Positions 1 through 9,704 of a stretch of DNA of 48,337 bases are shown piece by piece. Position 1 is the stretch's first letter. Each line of letters begins with the position of its first letter. The notes below the pieces were generated by a model. That model was not told the origin of the DNA and searched no databases. It worked only from the letters and a program-made list of their open reading frames with translations. A program made the translations under genes and the position numbers. The stretch comes from Acrasis kona (Eukaryota > Heterolobosea > Eutetramitea > Acrasida > Acrasidae): contig JAOPGA020001616.1 in NCBI GenBank assembly GCA_026419775.2, positions 1 through 48,337 of the forward strand, in the 5' to 3' direction.

Positions 1-745
1 AGATACGATCGGTAGTAGTTTGTATGTACAATTACCGATAGTAACTCTTTTCTTGGAATACTATAATTACGTTCGCTTGATGAAAGCACTCTTGAGTGAA
101 AACTGATATATCGCCTCTCTCCATTTATTGTCTGAAAGAGCACCGCTCCTATTGCACTCTTGCTCGCGTCTGTTTCCAACTCTAAAGGTACATTGGGAAC
201 AGGAAACTGAAGGAATGGCACGTTGGTTACTAAGGCATCATATATTTTTCTATAACATTCTTCCCAAATCGGATTACTCCACCAGTCAAACGATCCTTTT
301 GTGTCGATGGAAGATATCGGCTTCACCAAGTCAGAGGCATTTGGGATGAATCGTCTGAAAAAGTTCACCACTCCACAGAAATGTTGAACTTGTTTCTTCG
401 TCTTTGGTCTTTCCCAATCCATCATGTTACACAGACGTTGTAGGTTTGGTCTGATGCCGTCCGTCTCTAGCCAATAACCTAGAAGGGGAACTTTAGTGGC
501 AAAGAAGAAGCATTTTTCCCTCCTAATCGTTAAGAAGACAGATGTCAAAGCATCCAACACCAATTTTACATGTTCTATATGCTGCTCGATAGTCGAACTG
601 TATACAATTATGTCATCAATAAAATTTGAAGCGAAATCAGCACATCCCATCTCTTGTAATAGTGCTCGGATCATTCGTTGAAATGCTGAAGGGATATGTT
701 TAAGGCCCAGAGGCGCCGTGGCAACACCCACAGGAATGAGATATT
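1..745 (-). mobile_element. Ty3/gypsy-type pol fragment (fossil)
   Basis: Read on the minus strand, this stretch carries a recognisable part of a retroelement polymerase: the reverse transcriptase core with an I-D-D active-site box, the connection region, and the beginning of RNase H with an E-T-D-A-S type motif. The order RT then RNase H and the wording of the motifs fit the Ty3/gypsy (Metaviridae) lineage. It is a broken fragment: the window edge cuts it at low coordinates, and no gag, integrase or terminal repeats are seen beside it. It resembles the RT of the second fossil at about 28-31 kb, so both probably come from one family. Its age is not measurable here; it looks moderately old. 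Confidence 0.8.
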
Positions 746-845
746 GTATGAACTCTGTTTGTCTTAAATTTCAACAAAATTAAAGTCTTTTTCTTCATAG
801 CATTTTTTACGATCGTTTTATTACAAAATCAATCAAAACAAGATC

Positions 846-1334
846 ATGGGTTCGCCAATCACACAGGTGGTATTACTCTCCATTCGTAATCATTGGACTG
901 CAGCTCTATTACTGGCTATTGGACTTGTTTATGCTGACTCCATCCCAACAGGCTATTCTCCTGACCTCACCCACTTTTGGATACTAAGAGCACTAACAGC
1001 TTTCACTGCGCTATTAGTTTTCGAGAAATTATACCTCACGGTGTTTAATATCAAAAGAGCAGTTGTCCCAAACCCTATTGTTCATCTTGCCGTGCGAAAT
1101 CATTGGCTGATTCTTGCACCAGTTGTTGGACTAGCCTTCCTTTGCTCAGAATATCCATTGTCGAGCGTACCACAAGCTTTGGGACGAAATGGAAGAAAGT
1201 ATTTAGATTACTTTATTCTTGCTGAATCTGTTTTCCTTACCTTTTGTAAAATGTACATGTTTGTTAGAGTTGAAACATTGAAGGGGCAAGCCAAAGTACC
1301 TCTAACAAGAAACGATAATGAAAAGAATAAATAA
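846..1334 (+). CDS. Small multi-pass membrane protein, unknown
   Basis: An intronless 162-residue protein starting at an ATG with an A-rich leader. It shows about four hydrophobic segments, near residues 15-32, 44-66, 88-106 and 122-140, so it probably sits in a cellular membrane. It appears to be built from two related halves: a short motif reading RNHW occurs near residue 14 and again near residue 84, each just before a hydrophobic helix. The C-terminus is polar and basic. I do not recognise the family. The gene converges on the next gene, and the two stop codons lie only 9 bp apart. Confidence 0.7.
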   Translation: MGSPITQVVLLSIRNHWTAALLLAIGLVYADSIPTGYSPDLTHFWILRALTAFTALLVFEKLYLTVFNIKRAVVPNPIVHLAVRNHWLILAPVVGLAFLCSEYPLSSVPQALGRNGRKYLDYFILAESVFLTFCKMYMFVRVETLKGQAKVPLTRNDNEKNK

Positions 1335-1343
1335 ATTTTAATT

Positions 1344-1970
1344 TTACCAGAACATTGTACCTGGTGATCCTTTGAATGGACCCACTACATTTTTAGTGAT
1401 CCACCCAGAATAAAAGTTTCCAGGTTGAGGAGTTACTTTCTCACCATCTACGTAGCAGCCGTCCATTGGTCCAGCATAAAATGACAAATAGCCTTTGATT
1501 GGTTCGAAATTTTTGGTTGGATCATCATAACTAAATCCAATCCCGTCTGCCCTTTTGCCTGCTACTTCCACATTCCAATAAGAGCATCTTCCCTTCCATT
1601 CACAAAAGCTACTTTTCGACGTATCCCTTTTGATGTGCTCCATCTTCAGATCTGATGGGCTAATATAATACACTGGTGGGTGACTTGTTTCTTTTACACA
1701 ATATGCATTTTTAGTATCCGCTATGGTTACTCCATTAAATACTATCTTAACTTGCTTGTTAACCTTTTCTAATAGGGGTGGTCGAGGATAAGACCAACAT
1801 GACTCTTGTCCCTCGCCTACAGGATCTCTTTTCACTGTGCTGTACATGTTAGTATTCAATGAATTAAGTGTAAGAGGGGTTGTTTTAAATATTTTACTGT
1901 ACTTGTTCATAACTTGATACAAAACAATTAGGATGATTGGGATCAAAGAATAGAGTATTTTGTAACGCAT
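1344..1970 (-). CDS. Secreted or membrane-anchored protein, unknown
   Basis: A 208-residue intronless protein starting at an ATG. Residues 4-22 are strongly hydrophobic and preceded by basic residues, so the chain is either secreted or held as a type II membrane protein. The remainder is soluble-looking, with scattered Cys (for example in the CEWKGRCSYW stretch near residue 125), many aromatic residues and Gly/Pro turns, which suggests a disulfide-bonded beta domain. No known family is recognised. It is divergent from the F-box gene, with 36 bp between the two start codons, so the two must share a promoter region. Confidence 0.65.
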   Translation of the reverse strand: MRYKILYSLIPIILIVLYQVMNKYSKIFKTTPLTLNSLNTNMYSTVKRDPVGEGQESCWSYPRPPLLEKVNKQVKIVFNGVTIADTKNAYCVKETSHPPVYYISPSDLKMEHIKRDTSKSSFCEWKGRCSYWNVEVAGKRADGIGFSYDDPTKNFEPIKGYLSFYAGPMDGCYVDGEKVTPQPGNFYSGWITKNVVGPFKGSPGTMFW

Positions 1971-2006
1971 TTATCCGGATGTCCGTTCATCAAAAACACC
2001 AAATAT

Positions 2007-2900
2007 ATGCAGAACAAGGTTGGACACAAGCGCAAGAGAGATAATGATTCTACTCAGTCAAAGCACCCAAAGAACGGAAGTGATAGTGAATGGTAGGTAA
2101 AAAACATAATAAGGGCAGTGGTATTGATAAATAGCTCTCAAATCAACCAAGACGTCCTGCAGGTTATAGTTTCATACTTGTCAGTGTATGACCTTTCGAG
2201 TGTAGCAGCTGTATCAAAAGAATGGAACAGTGTCGTCACAGATTGTGCCGTGGCAAAAAAAATGAGAGAATATTTCAAATTGTACTCTTCGGTCACCGAA
2301 AAGTATTTCGAAGGTGAGCCAAAAAGTGTCTCGTTTGATGAAATCAGAAAGGTAGAGGAGGGATGCCAAAAATCTATTGGTGTCTGGGAGGAGTGCAAAT
2401 ATGATTCTGAACAAATTAGCAGAAAACCTGAAGTTACCAAAGTAAAAATTGCATTTCCTCTTGAGTATGTTGCATTAATTAGGAAGTTTGGTGGTCTTAA
2501 TATGGGGGACGAGTGCTTCTCTCCTAGTTTCTATAAATTAGATGCCATTGACAAAACCTACGAAGAGTCTACTCGGTTTCAATACTTGGAAATAGGATGT
2601 GATGGTGAATTCGCAGTTCTGTTGCTTAACTGCAATCCAGATTCCAAACGATTTGGTTCATTATGCTATTGGGAAGTCAATAGTGGGTCAAACATGGATG
2701 CCATATTTAAGGATGGTCTTGTTTGGTATTTTAAGGCAATACAGAAAGTTGCTGTTAAAGAAAAATTCAAAAAGGGGGCTAGTTACGACGAAAATCCCTT
2801 TATGGGTGGTAGTAGTTCAAATTTCCTATATACTTACTTGAAAGAAATGCCAGGAGGTGAGCAGGTGGGAAGCGAAGAAGGCGAAATAGAATGGTTGTAG
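2007..2900 (+). CDS. F-box protein with SUKH (SMI1/KNR4-like) domain
   Basis: Two exons, 2007..2092 and 2135..2900, joined across a 42-nt GTAGGT...TAG intron (phase 2), give 283 residues. The open frame of exon 2 has no ATG of its own near the F-box, which is why the upstream exon is needed. Exon 1 encodes a basic KRKR-containing leader. Residues about 30-72 form an F-box (DVLQVIVSYLS, then VSKEWNSV), which would bind Skp1 in an SCF ubiquitin ligase. The middle of the protein has the pattern of a SUKH domain (FPLEYVALIRKFGGL, then a strand-rich GCDGEFAVLLL). The F-box plus SUKH order is known from FBXO3; the ApaG domain of FBXO3 is absent here. The SUKH assignment is weaker than the F-box. 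Confidence 0.75.
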
Positions 2901-2930
2901 TAAAGATACAATAATAAAAGAAAGTCATTT

Positions 2931-3653
2931 TTACCAACGAGATAACAATTTTATTTTGTGCACTACTCTCATGCCAAGTTTGTGATATCTCTTTGGCAGC
3001 TTCAAGATTGCTCTTCTTGCCCTATGAACTGAGTTTTTGACAACTCTCTCAAACACATCATAACCCATCTTCCACATTTTCCATTTTGCACTCTTGACTT
3101 GGAAGGCAGCTTGCTCTACTTCTCTTAAAGCAGTATAAAAGTTATCTATATCTGAACTATCAAAAGCATAAGTGATATCAAATCCCTTCTTGTGTCCGTG
3201 CTTCCTAAAATGAACGTGGGAGAATCCCTTCACGCACTTATGGCAGCATTTATGCACCGCCTTCATCACTAGTTTAGCCTTCCTAACAACTTTTTTTGCA
3301 TGTGATCTAATTTTGTGCCTCATGTGATGACAAATGTTCCTACGAGATAATGCAAAGGCATAACGAGCAAGTTTCCTTGCATGTTTAAGAGCTTTCTTTG
3401 AATAGCGTCTTGCTTTTGGACATTTGGCACAACCACTTGTAGTTGACTTTTTAGCAATCTTCATAAATTTGATCACGTTTTTTAGTCTGTGTTTGATAAC
3501 GTGTTTTTTGATGTGATGTAAGCACCCATGATGATGGTGGTGGTGATGGTGTGATAAATGGCCAATATGTAGTTTGTGATGATGACCGTGTTTTGCCTGC
3601 ACAGCCATGAACAAGGTTACTGCAACTAAGAACAAAGAAATGATGTGCCTCAT
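2931..3653 (-). CDS. Secreted histidine- and lysine-rich cationic protein
   Basis: 240 residues with a clear signal peptide (about residues 1-20, hydrophobic, ending VQA-K). Directly after it comes a His cluster (residues 22-50) with a run of eight His, followed by a chain very rich in Lys, Arg, His and Ala. Paired Cys occur as CAKC, HKCCHKC and single sites. The second half is predicted helical and amphipathic. Such a composition suits metal binding (Zn, Cu, heme) or membrane-active antimicrobial function outside the cell or in phagosomes; both are guesses. I recognise no family. The stop lies 30 bp from the stop of the convergent F-box gene. Confidence 0.7.
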   Translation of the reverse strand: MRHIISLFLVAVTLFMAVQAKHGHHHKLHIGHLSHHHHHHHHGCLHHIKKHVIKHRLKNVIKFMKIAKKSTTSGCAKCPKARRYSKKALKHARKLARYAFALSRRNICHHMRHKIRSHAKKVVRKAKLVMKAVHKCCHKCVKGFSHVHFRKHGHKKGFDITYAFDSSDIDNFYTALREVEQAAFQVKSAKWKMWKMGYDVFERVVKNSVHRARRAILKLPKRYHKLGMRVVHKIKLLSRW

Positions 3654-3861
3654 TATAATTATAATGAAAGTTAATAACTTTGAACGAACAGGTTAATAAT
3701 ACCTCTGGACACATCAATCAAAAACACAGTATCTATTAGTTATTGTTAAAAAGCACAAGATCTCTTTATTAGATGTGATTTTTTAATAGTGACATTTATG
3801 ATGTGTATATTGAAAAGTTTCGACAAAAAAAGACAACAAACAAAACTATTATTAAAGCGAA

Positions 3862-4083
3862 TCACGGTTGTGTCACCAACATGCGATGCGATTTCTCATC
3901 TGACAGAACAATAACCTTATATTGAGTGGTAGTGGAAATGAATGTCCTACTTACCCCTTTCATCAAAACTGCCTGCTTCAGGAGATTTTCCAATCCAATG
4001 CGGACTCTGATTTGGAGAATTATTGATTGTTCTTGTTGGTAACCTATATTCAGTCGTAACAACCACAGCAGTCAGCGGGACAA
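3862..4083 (-). CDS. 3' exons of a small unknown gene (tentative)
   Basis: On the minus strand a GTAAGT...CAG segment (3954 down to 3900, 55 nt) separates two stretches that join in frame. The upstream stretch (4083 to 3955) reads with a protein-like bias (NNSPNQSPHWIGKSPEAG), and the downstream part ends MLVTQP-stop. A TTTCAG acceptor sits just before 4083, suggesting an earlier exon, but I could not find a donor in matching phase upstream. The start is therefore unresolved. No family is recognised. Alternatively this is non-coding transcribed DNA with a chance intron-like segment. Confidence 0.3.
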
Positions 4084-4201
4084 CTGAAATTCATTTTCAA
4101 CAGAAAATCAGACTTCTTGTTTAAGAAATAAACATTTATGGTGAATAATAATGATGGTGTTCCGACCGTCTTGATTAAGTCGACGGATCATAAAAAAATA
4201 A

Positions 4202-5764
4202 ATGTTCATAACAACAGACTACAAGAAGGTGGTATCACAGCTAACTGACATGGGATTTCTACCTACAATGAGAGAAGACAAGCGCAAGCTGGTTAGCTTC
4301 GCATCAGTTGAAGAAACTAATCACACCCAATACGACAGAAATGCTACTTCCGATGAGCTGAACTTTGGTCTGCTATCAGAGTGGTCAAAACATAAGAACA
4401 CATGCACAGAAAAAGTCACTCCAAGCACAAGAAAAAATGCATTAGCCATTGTAACCGCTGGGCATATGAACTTCGCCAACTCAAGCTACCATCAAAGTCG
4501 GGTCGGTTTAACCAACTTGAGCTGTACAATCTCTACCATGAATGAAAACCTCAACCATGAGACTACTTCGATCCATGAAGCCAATCTACACAACGACAAT
4601 CAAGTAGACATGCATAGACTACACTCTGAAGCATCACTATCCAAAATACCATTAACACAATCATCCGTTATTTTTGGCTTTGTTGGAAAAAGTCATACGG
4701 ACATTACTCAGCAAGAGGTCATGAGTGTTCTCAAGTGTTTGAAAGAGATAACATCCAAGCAAGAAAATTCTGTACCTTACATGTTGAGACAAACACTCAA
4801 GCACATCATGGACGTTATTGAGATGGGTTCCGTTGGCCCTGAATGTATTTTAACGACATTATTGTATGTTCTAAATCAGTTTAATCCCGATGCCCCGATG
4901 CCTATTATGGAACCGGAAGAAATAACGAGTTTTATTAAAGTTTTTCGGAAATGTTCAAAGGAACATACAATGCAGAAGTTCCTAATGACCACTACTGATG
5001 GGAGGGATACCTTTTGGTCTCTTGTCCGGCTATACCAAGAAGTACTGTCAAGAAGCCCTTCCAGCATCAACGTTTTGATAGCTGAGAGCTTACTGAGTTC
5101 TTTCGGGAACATTCTATGTGGAGGTCAGAATGTGGACAAATTACTACAATATCCTGTGTTGGACTCCGGAAAGTCAGTGATATTAAAGTTTGTTAGTTCT
5201 GTAATCGATAAGAATCCCATCAAGAAAATTGATGAGCAAAAAGTAGAAGCCATATGCTATTTGATACTCAACTCGTTAAGATATCATGGTGAACACTCAC
5301 AGGTCCAAACTATACAAGAGGTGCTCCACATCATTGAAAGCTTGTATGATTCTATTTATAAATGTCATTTGTTCCCTGGTATTCTGTCAAGCCTATTAGA
5401 AGTGATATCCATCCAAGACTCAAAATATTGCCAACAATTAGGTCTAAGTCTGCACCTCATGCAAACCGAGCACATGAGTAAGCGATACATAACCAAAGGA
5501 GCCTTAGAGCTTGCTCTCGACATGGGTCTCCTGAATTACATGAATTCTTTGTTGCTTAAAATGCATTTTGACAGAGAGCAGTTTAATAACGTGGCTGTCG
5601 CGATAATGTTTCTATCCTGTGTTAATGGTCGGGTGAGAAATATTGTTGAGAACGAACTCTTATCAAACTACAAAGGTCTCAAAGCCGATTTTGGGGTTGT
5701 TATCGATAATCATAGTGGGATTGAGGGTTTCATAGGATTATGGAACCAACAGTGTTGTATATAG
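4202..5764 (+). CDS. Helical-repeat (ARM/HEAT-like) protein, unknown
   Basis: 520 residues, no introns, ATG start following an A-rich leader. The first 170 residues are polar, Ser/Thr/Asn-rich and probably disordered. From about residue 175 to the end the chain is a succession of amphipathic helices of similar length with regularly spaced Leu/Ile/Val, the look of an ARM/HEAT-type solenoid that serves as a protein-binding scaffold. No signal peptide and no membrane segment. I do not recognise a specific family, and no catalytic motif is visible. It lies between a convergent cluster and the beta-ureidopropionase gene. Confidence 0.7.
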   Translation: MFITTDYKKVVSQLTDMGFLPTMREDKRKLVSFASVEETNHTQYDRNATSDELNFGLLSEWSKHKNTCTEKVTPSTRKNALAIVTAGHMNFANSSYHQSRVGLTNLSCTISTMNENLNHETTSIHEANLHNDNQVDMHRLHSEASLSKIPLTQSSVIFGFVGKSHTDITQQEVMSVLKCLKEITSKQENSVPYMLRQTLKHIMDVIEMGSVGPECILTTLLYVLNQFNPDAPMPIMEPEEITSFIKVFRKCSKEHTMQKFLMTTTDGRDTFWSLVRLYQEVLSRSPSSINVLIAESLLSSFGNILCGGQNVDKLLQYPVLDSGKSVILKFVSSVIDKNPIKKIDEQKVEAICYLILNSLRYHGEHSQVQTIQEVLHIIESLYDSIYKCHLFPGILSSLLEVISIQDSKYCQQLGLSLHLMQTEHMSKRYITKGALELALDMGLLNYMNSLLLKMHFDREQFNNVAVAIMFLSCVNGRVRNIVENELLSNYKGLKADFGVVIDNHSGIEGFIGLWNQQCCI

Positions 5765-6169
5765 TTCTTTGTAATCTATGTTAGTTGACCGATGAACACT
5801 TTGTCAAACTATTGCTCCGTGGAAACATTGATTAGTATCCAGTGCAACCTAATAAACTACATTTTATTACAAATTATGCTTTTTATCCAGGTCATGATAA
5901 AGTTGAACAATAGTGAAAGATCTAACAAACTGAGATCTATCACCATAAGATTTACCTTGACAGTCAAATATCATCAGAACTTGCTGTCACATTGATGATC
6001 AATGATACAAGTAACAACATTGCTATCAAGGCAGCGCCAAATCAACAGATACTTTGAATTGGAGCTAATAAAAGAGAATATTGTTGGTGGCCTTGGAGTT
6101 TCTTATATGATGCGTTCTTAACTCCGCTTTCCATAAGATTTGTTCTGGCCAACTTCCCTATCAAAATCA
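5765..6169. other. Intergenic, no feature seen
   Basis: About 400 bp of AT-rich DNA between the helical-repeat gene and the beta-ureidopropionase gene. Only short chance frames occur. It presumably holds the terminator of the first gene and the promoter of the second; I see no clear motif. Confidence 0.5.
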
Positions 6170-7546
6170 ATGACAAAACTTGTTCTATCAATACTGCCAG
6201 TTTTGATCTTTTTAGTATGCGCTGCGTTGGCCCATAAAGAAGGAGATGACTACGGACTATCTACAAACTCAGACATCACCAGACCATCACAGCCACATGA
6301 AAAACAAAGTAAATTAAAAACAAATCCAGGGGTCGATACATCAAATCCAATGACATCCTTCTCATCCGTAGACGACGTTTTAGCAGAATATTTACCCGAA
6401 AAGGAGTTGGAACAAGTAAGAAGAGTATTGTATGGGAAGTCATGCCAAGATCTGACGAAAACCTTACCTGAGAAAGAACTAACTGAATCTGAAACAAAGA
6501 ACTACGACCTAAAGTACTTCTCCATGGTCGATAATGCAATTCAAGAACAACTAAGACCAAGAAGAGTTGTCAAGATTGGTGTAATTCAAAACGCGATTGT
6601 TAAGCCAACAAATGCCTCCGTACAGGACCAATATCTCGCCATAAGAGACCGCGTTACCGAAATGATACATGCTGCAGGTAGATTAGGAGTCAACGTACTT
6701 GGTCTACAAGAGGCTTGGACCATGCCTTTTGCTTTTTGCACGAGAGAGCGATATCCATGGGTAGAATTCGCAGAGGAAGCTGAAACAGGCCGCACCACCC
6801 AACACTTGAAGAAATTAGCCAAGCAGTACAACATGGTCATTGTTTCATCCATTCTAGAGAGAGATGGCGCCCATTCCGATACCATCTGGAACACTGCCGT
6901 TGTGATTGGCAACAATGGAAACTACATTGGGAAGCATCGCAAGAACCACATCCCAAGAGTAGGCGACTTTAACGAAGCAACTTATTATCTTGAAGGAAAC
7001 ACTGGCCACCCGGTCTTTGACACTGCCTTTGGAAAAATTGCCGTCAACATTTGTTACGGAAGACATCATCCCTTGAACTGGTTGATGTTCGGGTTGAATG
7101 GAGCTGAAATTGTTTTCAATCCTTCGGCGACCGTAGGAGCGTTGAGTGAGCCCATGTGGGGAGTAGAAGCAAGAAACGCAGCAATTGCTAATTCTTACTT
7201 TGTGGCAAGCATCAATCGTGTTGGAACGGAAACATTCCCAAACGCATTCACATCAGGAGATGGAAAAGAAGCACATCATGATTTTGGACATTTTTATGGA
7301 AGTAGCTACATTAGTGCACCAGATGCAAGTAGAACGCCTGGATTGTCAAGACTAAGGGATGGACTTCTCATTACTCAAGTTGACTTGAACATGTGCAGGC
7401 AAGTAAGGGATACTTGGATGTTCCAAACAACTGCCAGATACAACATGTACGCACAATCCCTCACCAAATACGTAAAACACAACTTTAAGCCACAAGTCGT
7501 CACTGACAGTCAACATTTAAATCAACAAGAGGCCATCTCACATTAA
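6170..7546 (+). CDS. UPB1: Beta-ureidopropionase (N-carbamoyl-beta-alanine amidohydrolase)
   Basis: 458 residues from the ATG at 6170; an in-frame TTG upstream is not a credible start. The enzyme performs the last step of pyrimidine degradation: N-carbamoyl-beta-alanine to beta-alanine, CO2 and ammonia. From about residue 60 the sequence follows animal UPB1 closely, and it carries the nitrilase triad: Glu in [12 protein letters not shown], Lys in [13 protein letters not shown], Cys in NICYGRHHP. The C-terminal signature [14 protein letters not shown] and the GSSY motif are also present. Unlike the usual cytosolic enzyme it begins with a typical signal peptide (residues 1-21, [18 protein letters not shown]) and a polar linker to about residue 60. 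This implies entry into the secretory pathway, perhaps lysosomal or extracellular. Intronless. Confidence 0.93.
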   Translation: MTKLVLSILPVLIFLVCAALAHKEGDDYGLSTNSDITRPSQPHEKQSKLKTNPGVDTSNPMTSFSSVDDVLAEYLPEKELEQVRRVLYGKSCQDLTKTLPEKELTESETKNYDLKYFSMVDNAIQEQLRPRRVVKIGVIQNAIVKPTNASVQDQYLAIRDRVTEMIHAAGRLGVNVLGLQEAWTMPFAFCTRERYPWVEFAEEAETGRTTQHLKKLAKQYNMVIVSSILERDGAHSDTIWNTAVVIGNNGNYIGKHRKNHIPRVGDFNEATYYLEGNTGHPVFDTAFGKIAVNICYGRHHPLNWLMFGLNGAEIVFNPSATVGALSEPMWGVEARNAAIANSYFVASINRVGTETFPNAFTSGDGKEAHHDFGHFYGSSYISAPDASRTPGLSRLRDGLLITQVDLNMCRQVRDTWMFQTTARYNMYAQSLTKYVKHNFKPQVVTDSQHLNQQEAISH

Positions 7547-7836
7547 AAATTTATTATTATAATTATGTCTTTATGTTGCAACGTATCTTGACCTAACCTT
7601 TTTGCATTACATTATGTGAAAAATGTTGATGAGGTGTTTATAGCGAAAAATTTAAGAATTAGATCAGTTTCAAGAACGATGGAAGGTTGTAAATTATAAC
7701 ATTTAGTTAAATGTGTGTTGAGTAGTGGCAGCTTTGAATTTGTTTGAATTGTAATTAGAAATAAGAACTCAACCAACGAACTAAATAGAGTACCTTAATA
7801 AATACCCAGTTCCAATCGTTTTATTCGCACACAAAA

Positions 7837-8010
7837 ATGAGAAGAGAGGGTAAGGTAAATGGGATACCAGACAATCACTCAAGAGAAACTGGAAAATGCA
7901 AAAAGCAAGGTTGCGGTATGTGTCACCTCAACCCACCAAACAAGAGCATGAAGAAAACCAAAGGAAGTAAAAAGACACAAGGACTTTTATTGAAATTCTT
8001 ACTTTGGTGA
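7837..8010 (+). CDS. Small basic Cys-containing protein (57 aa, tentative)
   Basis: An ATG with a good A-rich leader (ACAAAA before it) opens a 57-codon frame. The peptide is Lys-rich with a compact CKKQGCGMCH motif near residues 21-30 that could bind a metal ion, then a basic KKTKGSKKTQ stretch and a short hydrophobic end. It is too short to assign. It sits in its own interval between UPB1 and the next small genes. Chance occurrence cannot be excluded. Confidence 0.4.
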   Translation: MRREGKVNGIPDNHSRETGKCKKQGCGMCHLNPPNKSMKKTKGSKKTQGLLLKFLLW

Positions 8011-8158
8011 GAACTGGTACCTATTCTTAGAATAGTACAACTTTTTTGATTTATGTGGGATGTGATGTCGAATGTATTCAATCTAATAAATGACCACTTC
8101 ACGAATTTTGTACCACCTTGATGTTATTGTTCTGATGCTATAAAGATAGCTATATTTA

Positions 8159-8341
8159 TTAACATCCATTAAATTGGTCAAGACCCTTTGGCAAGAATAT
8201 GTGATGTTCTTTTTGTACTGCAATGGTTGAGTGTTGACCCTTTGTAACATAACATTCATTCCAATCAACATCTAAATGCGTATTCAAAATGGTAGTGCTC
8301 ATCTCATCCGGTGGCTTACAACGAGTTTGATTGATTGACAT
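8159..8341 (-). CDS. Small hypothetical protein (60 aa, tentative)
   Basis: An ATG-started 60-residue frame divergent from the gene at 8386, with 44 bp between the two start codons. A TATAAAA-like string (minus strand, about 8345-8355) precedes the ATG closely. The peptide has a mixed, soluble composition with two Cys before the last third and a C-terminal NGC. No family is recognised; the protein-like composition is the only support. Confidence 0.3.
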   Translation of the reverse strand: MSINQTRCKPPDEMSTTILNTHLDVDWNECYVTKGQHSTIAVQKEHHIFLPKGLDQFNGC

Positions 8342-8385
8342 AAACGTTTTATAAGAGAAAAGAACACATCCAAAAAAAAACAAGC

Positions 8386-8655
8386 ATGGGATTGGGGGTC
8401 ATTTTTGATAACAACACTGTGATTAACAAAACTGACTTCACAGTCAAGATTCAATTGAAGGGTAGAGAAATTGTTATTGCTAAGAGACAGAGAGTACAGG
8501 GTGTAACCGGGGATTCACAGGCCATCAAAGTAAATAACGTTCTCTACAAAGGAGTCAAGAATACTTCCATTACCCTAGAGAAATCAACAGACTGTGTCAT
8601 CAACCAAGAAGGCCAAAACATCTTTGTGGATGGTAAAGTACATTTCTCCAAATAA
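8386..8655 (+). CDS. Small beta-rich protein (89 aa), unknown
   Basis: ATG preceded by a run of A and C (AAAAAAAACAAGC), a typical leader for this genome. The 89 residues alternate hydrophobic and polar positions (VKIQLKGREIVIAKRQR; NVLYKGVKNTSITLEKS), suggesting a small all-beta domain. No signal peptide or membrane segment is present. The pattern of repeated strands and Gly/Asn turns could be a lipocalin- or adhesin-like fragment, but I cannot name it. Confidence 0.55.
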   Translation: MGLGVIFDNNTVINKTDFTVKIQLKGREIVIAKRQRVQGVTGDSQAIKVNNVLYKGVKNTSITLEKSTDCVINQEGQNIFVDGKVHFSK

Positions 8656-9210
8656 ATTGTATTTTAATTATCAATTGCATCATTAAAGAGCAATACCATC
8701 AAGCAAGAAGACTGTCCTAGTTATTAACGTCATCAAGCTTGGGTAGAATTGCATGACTTGAATTTTGTTGAATGTTTGTTTAAAGATCTACTGTATGACC
8801 AGCTTGCTCGCTAATCAGCGTAAAGTGGCGCAGTAGATCTGGGCATCAGTATAAAATTTACTATAATTTTCAGGCATCTCATGTGCAGGCATACTCGCCA
8901 TGCGTATGCAGACCATCGGTATTGTATGAAAAGCAGCAAAAGTTTAGCGGTCAAATTGCTAATTTTAAGTCGAATAAGAAGGTAGTTGCAGCTGCTGTTG
9001 CTTACCTCCTGCTCTTTGACCACATTAAATTGCTATTTTAAATTAAACTCTCCACTGATTGAAAAACTTGATCGAACACGACAGGAAGAATGTACGGGGA
9101 ATGTTCGTGTAAAATTCTGTTTTAAATTCATTTTGTGAGATAATAGTACTGCTTATATAGTACCACATCAGTATGATTGCTATTAGACACTGAACGAGAC
9201 GAACGCCAAC
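8656..9210. other. Intergenic, no feature seen
   Basis: About 555 bp with only short, non-protein-like frames on both strands. No tRNA-like cloverleaf, repeat or clear promoter motif was found by eye. Confidence 0.45.
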
Positions 9211-9618
9211 ATGACCCTATCTCAATTGCTAACAATTTTCTGCCACTTTTTTACAACGATTAACATGACAACCACAGACGACTCTGTTGAAAGACGACTG
9301 AAGCGCGGAAATGATACAACACAACCAGAGCAAAATCCTGAAACGAAAAGACTAAACGACAAAAAGAATGAGCAGAGATTTGAGGATGAAAAACAACGCA
9401 TGTTTAACAACGTAATGGCGTTACTGTTACTGGGATTCTTATTTCCTCCATTGTGGGGTATGTCATTTTATGTATCAAAAAATTCCGGTGGACAAGCGAA
9501 GCTTCTCGGTAGAATCTCTTTGTCATTGTTAATAGCAGCCTGTTTCCTCGTGTTAATGATCTTATATATTGTGTCCTCAATAAAGCAAAAGAGTGAACAT
9601 CTAGACGCTCTACGGTAG
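9211..9618 (+). CDS. Two-pass membrane protein, unknown
   Basis: 135 residues from the ATG at 9211; a second in-frame ATG 18 codons later (MTTTDDSVERR) is an equally plausible start, because the first 18 residues are a short hydrophobic stretch. Residues about 20-65 are highly charged and probably helical. Two hydrophobic segments follow (about 67-84 and 96-119) separated by a short Lys/Gly loop, then a short basic tail. This is a hairpin membrane protein with a cytosolic charged head. The family is not recognised. Confidence 0.6.
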   Translation: MTLSQLLTIFCHFFTTINMTTTDDSVERRLKRGNDTTQPEQNPETKRLNDKKNEQRFEDEKQRMFNNVMALLLLGFLFPPLWGMSFYVSKNSGGQAKLLGRISLSLLIAACFLVLMILYIVSSIKQKSEHLDALR

Positions 9619-9704
9619 CTTTGAATAAACCGCAACTTTACCAATGTCACAGCACATAATTTTGTTTGAACGAACTTACAATTTAATTCACACAAAACTG
9701 AGTC

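Noticed and set aside
6140-6169. TTG start upstream of the beta-ureidopropionase ATG
   Set aside because: Non-ATG starts are improbable here, and the ATG at 6170 gives a proper signal peptide.
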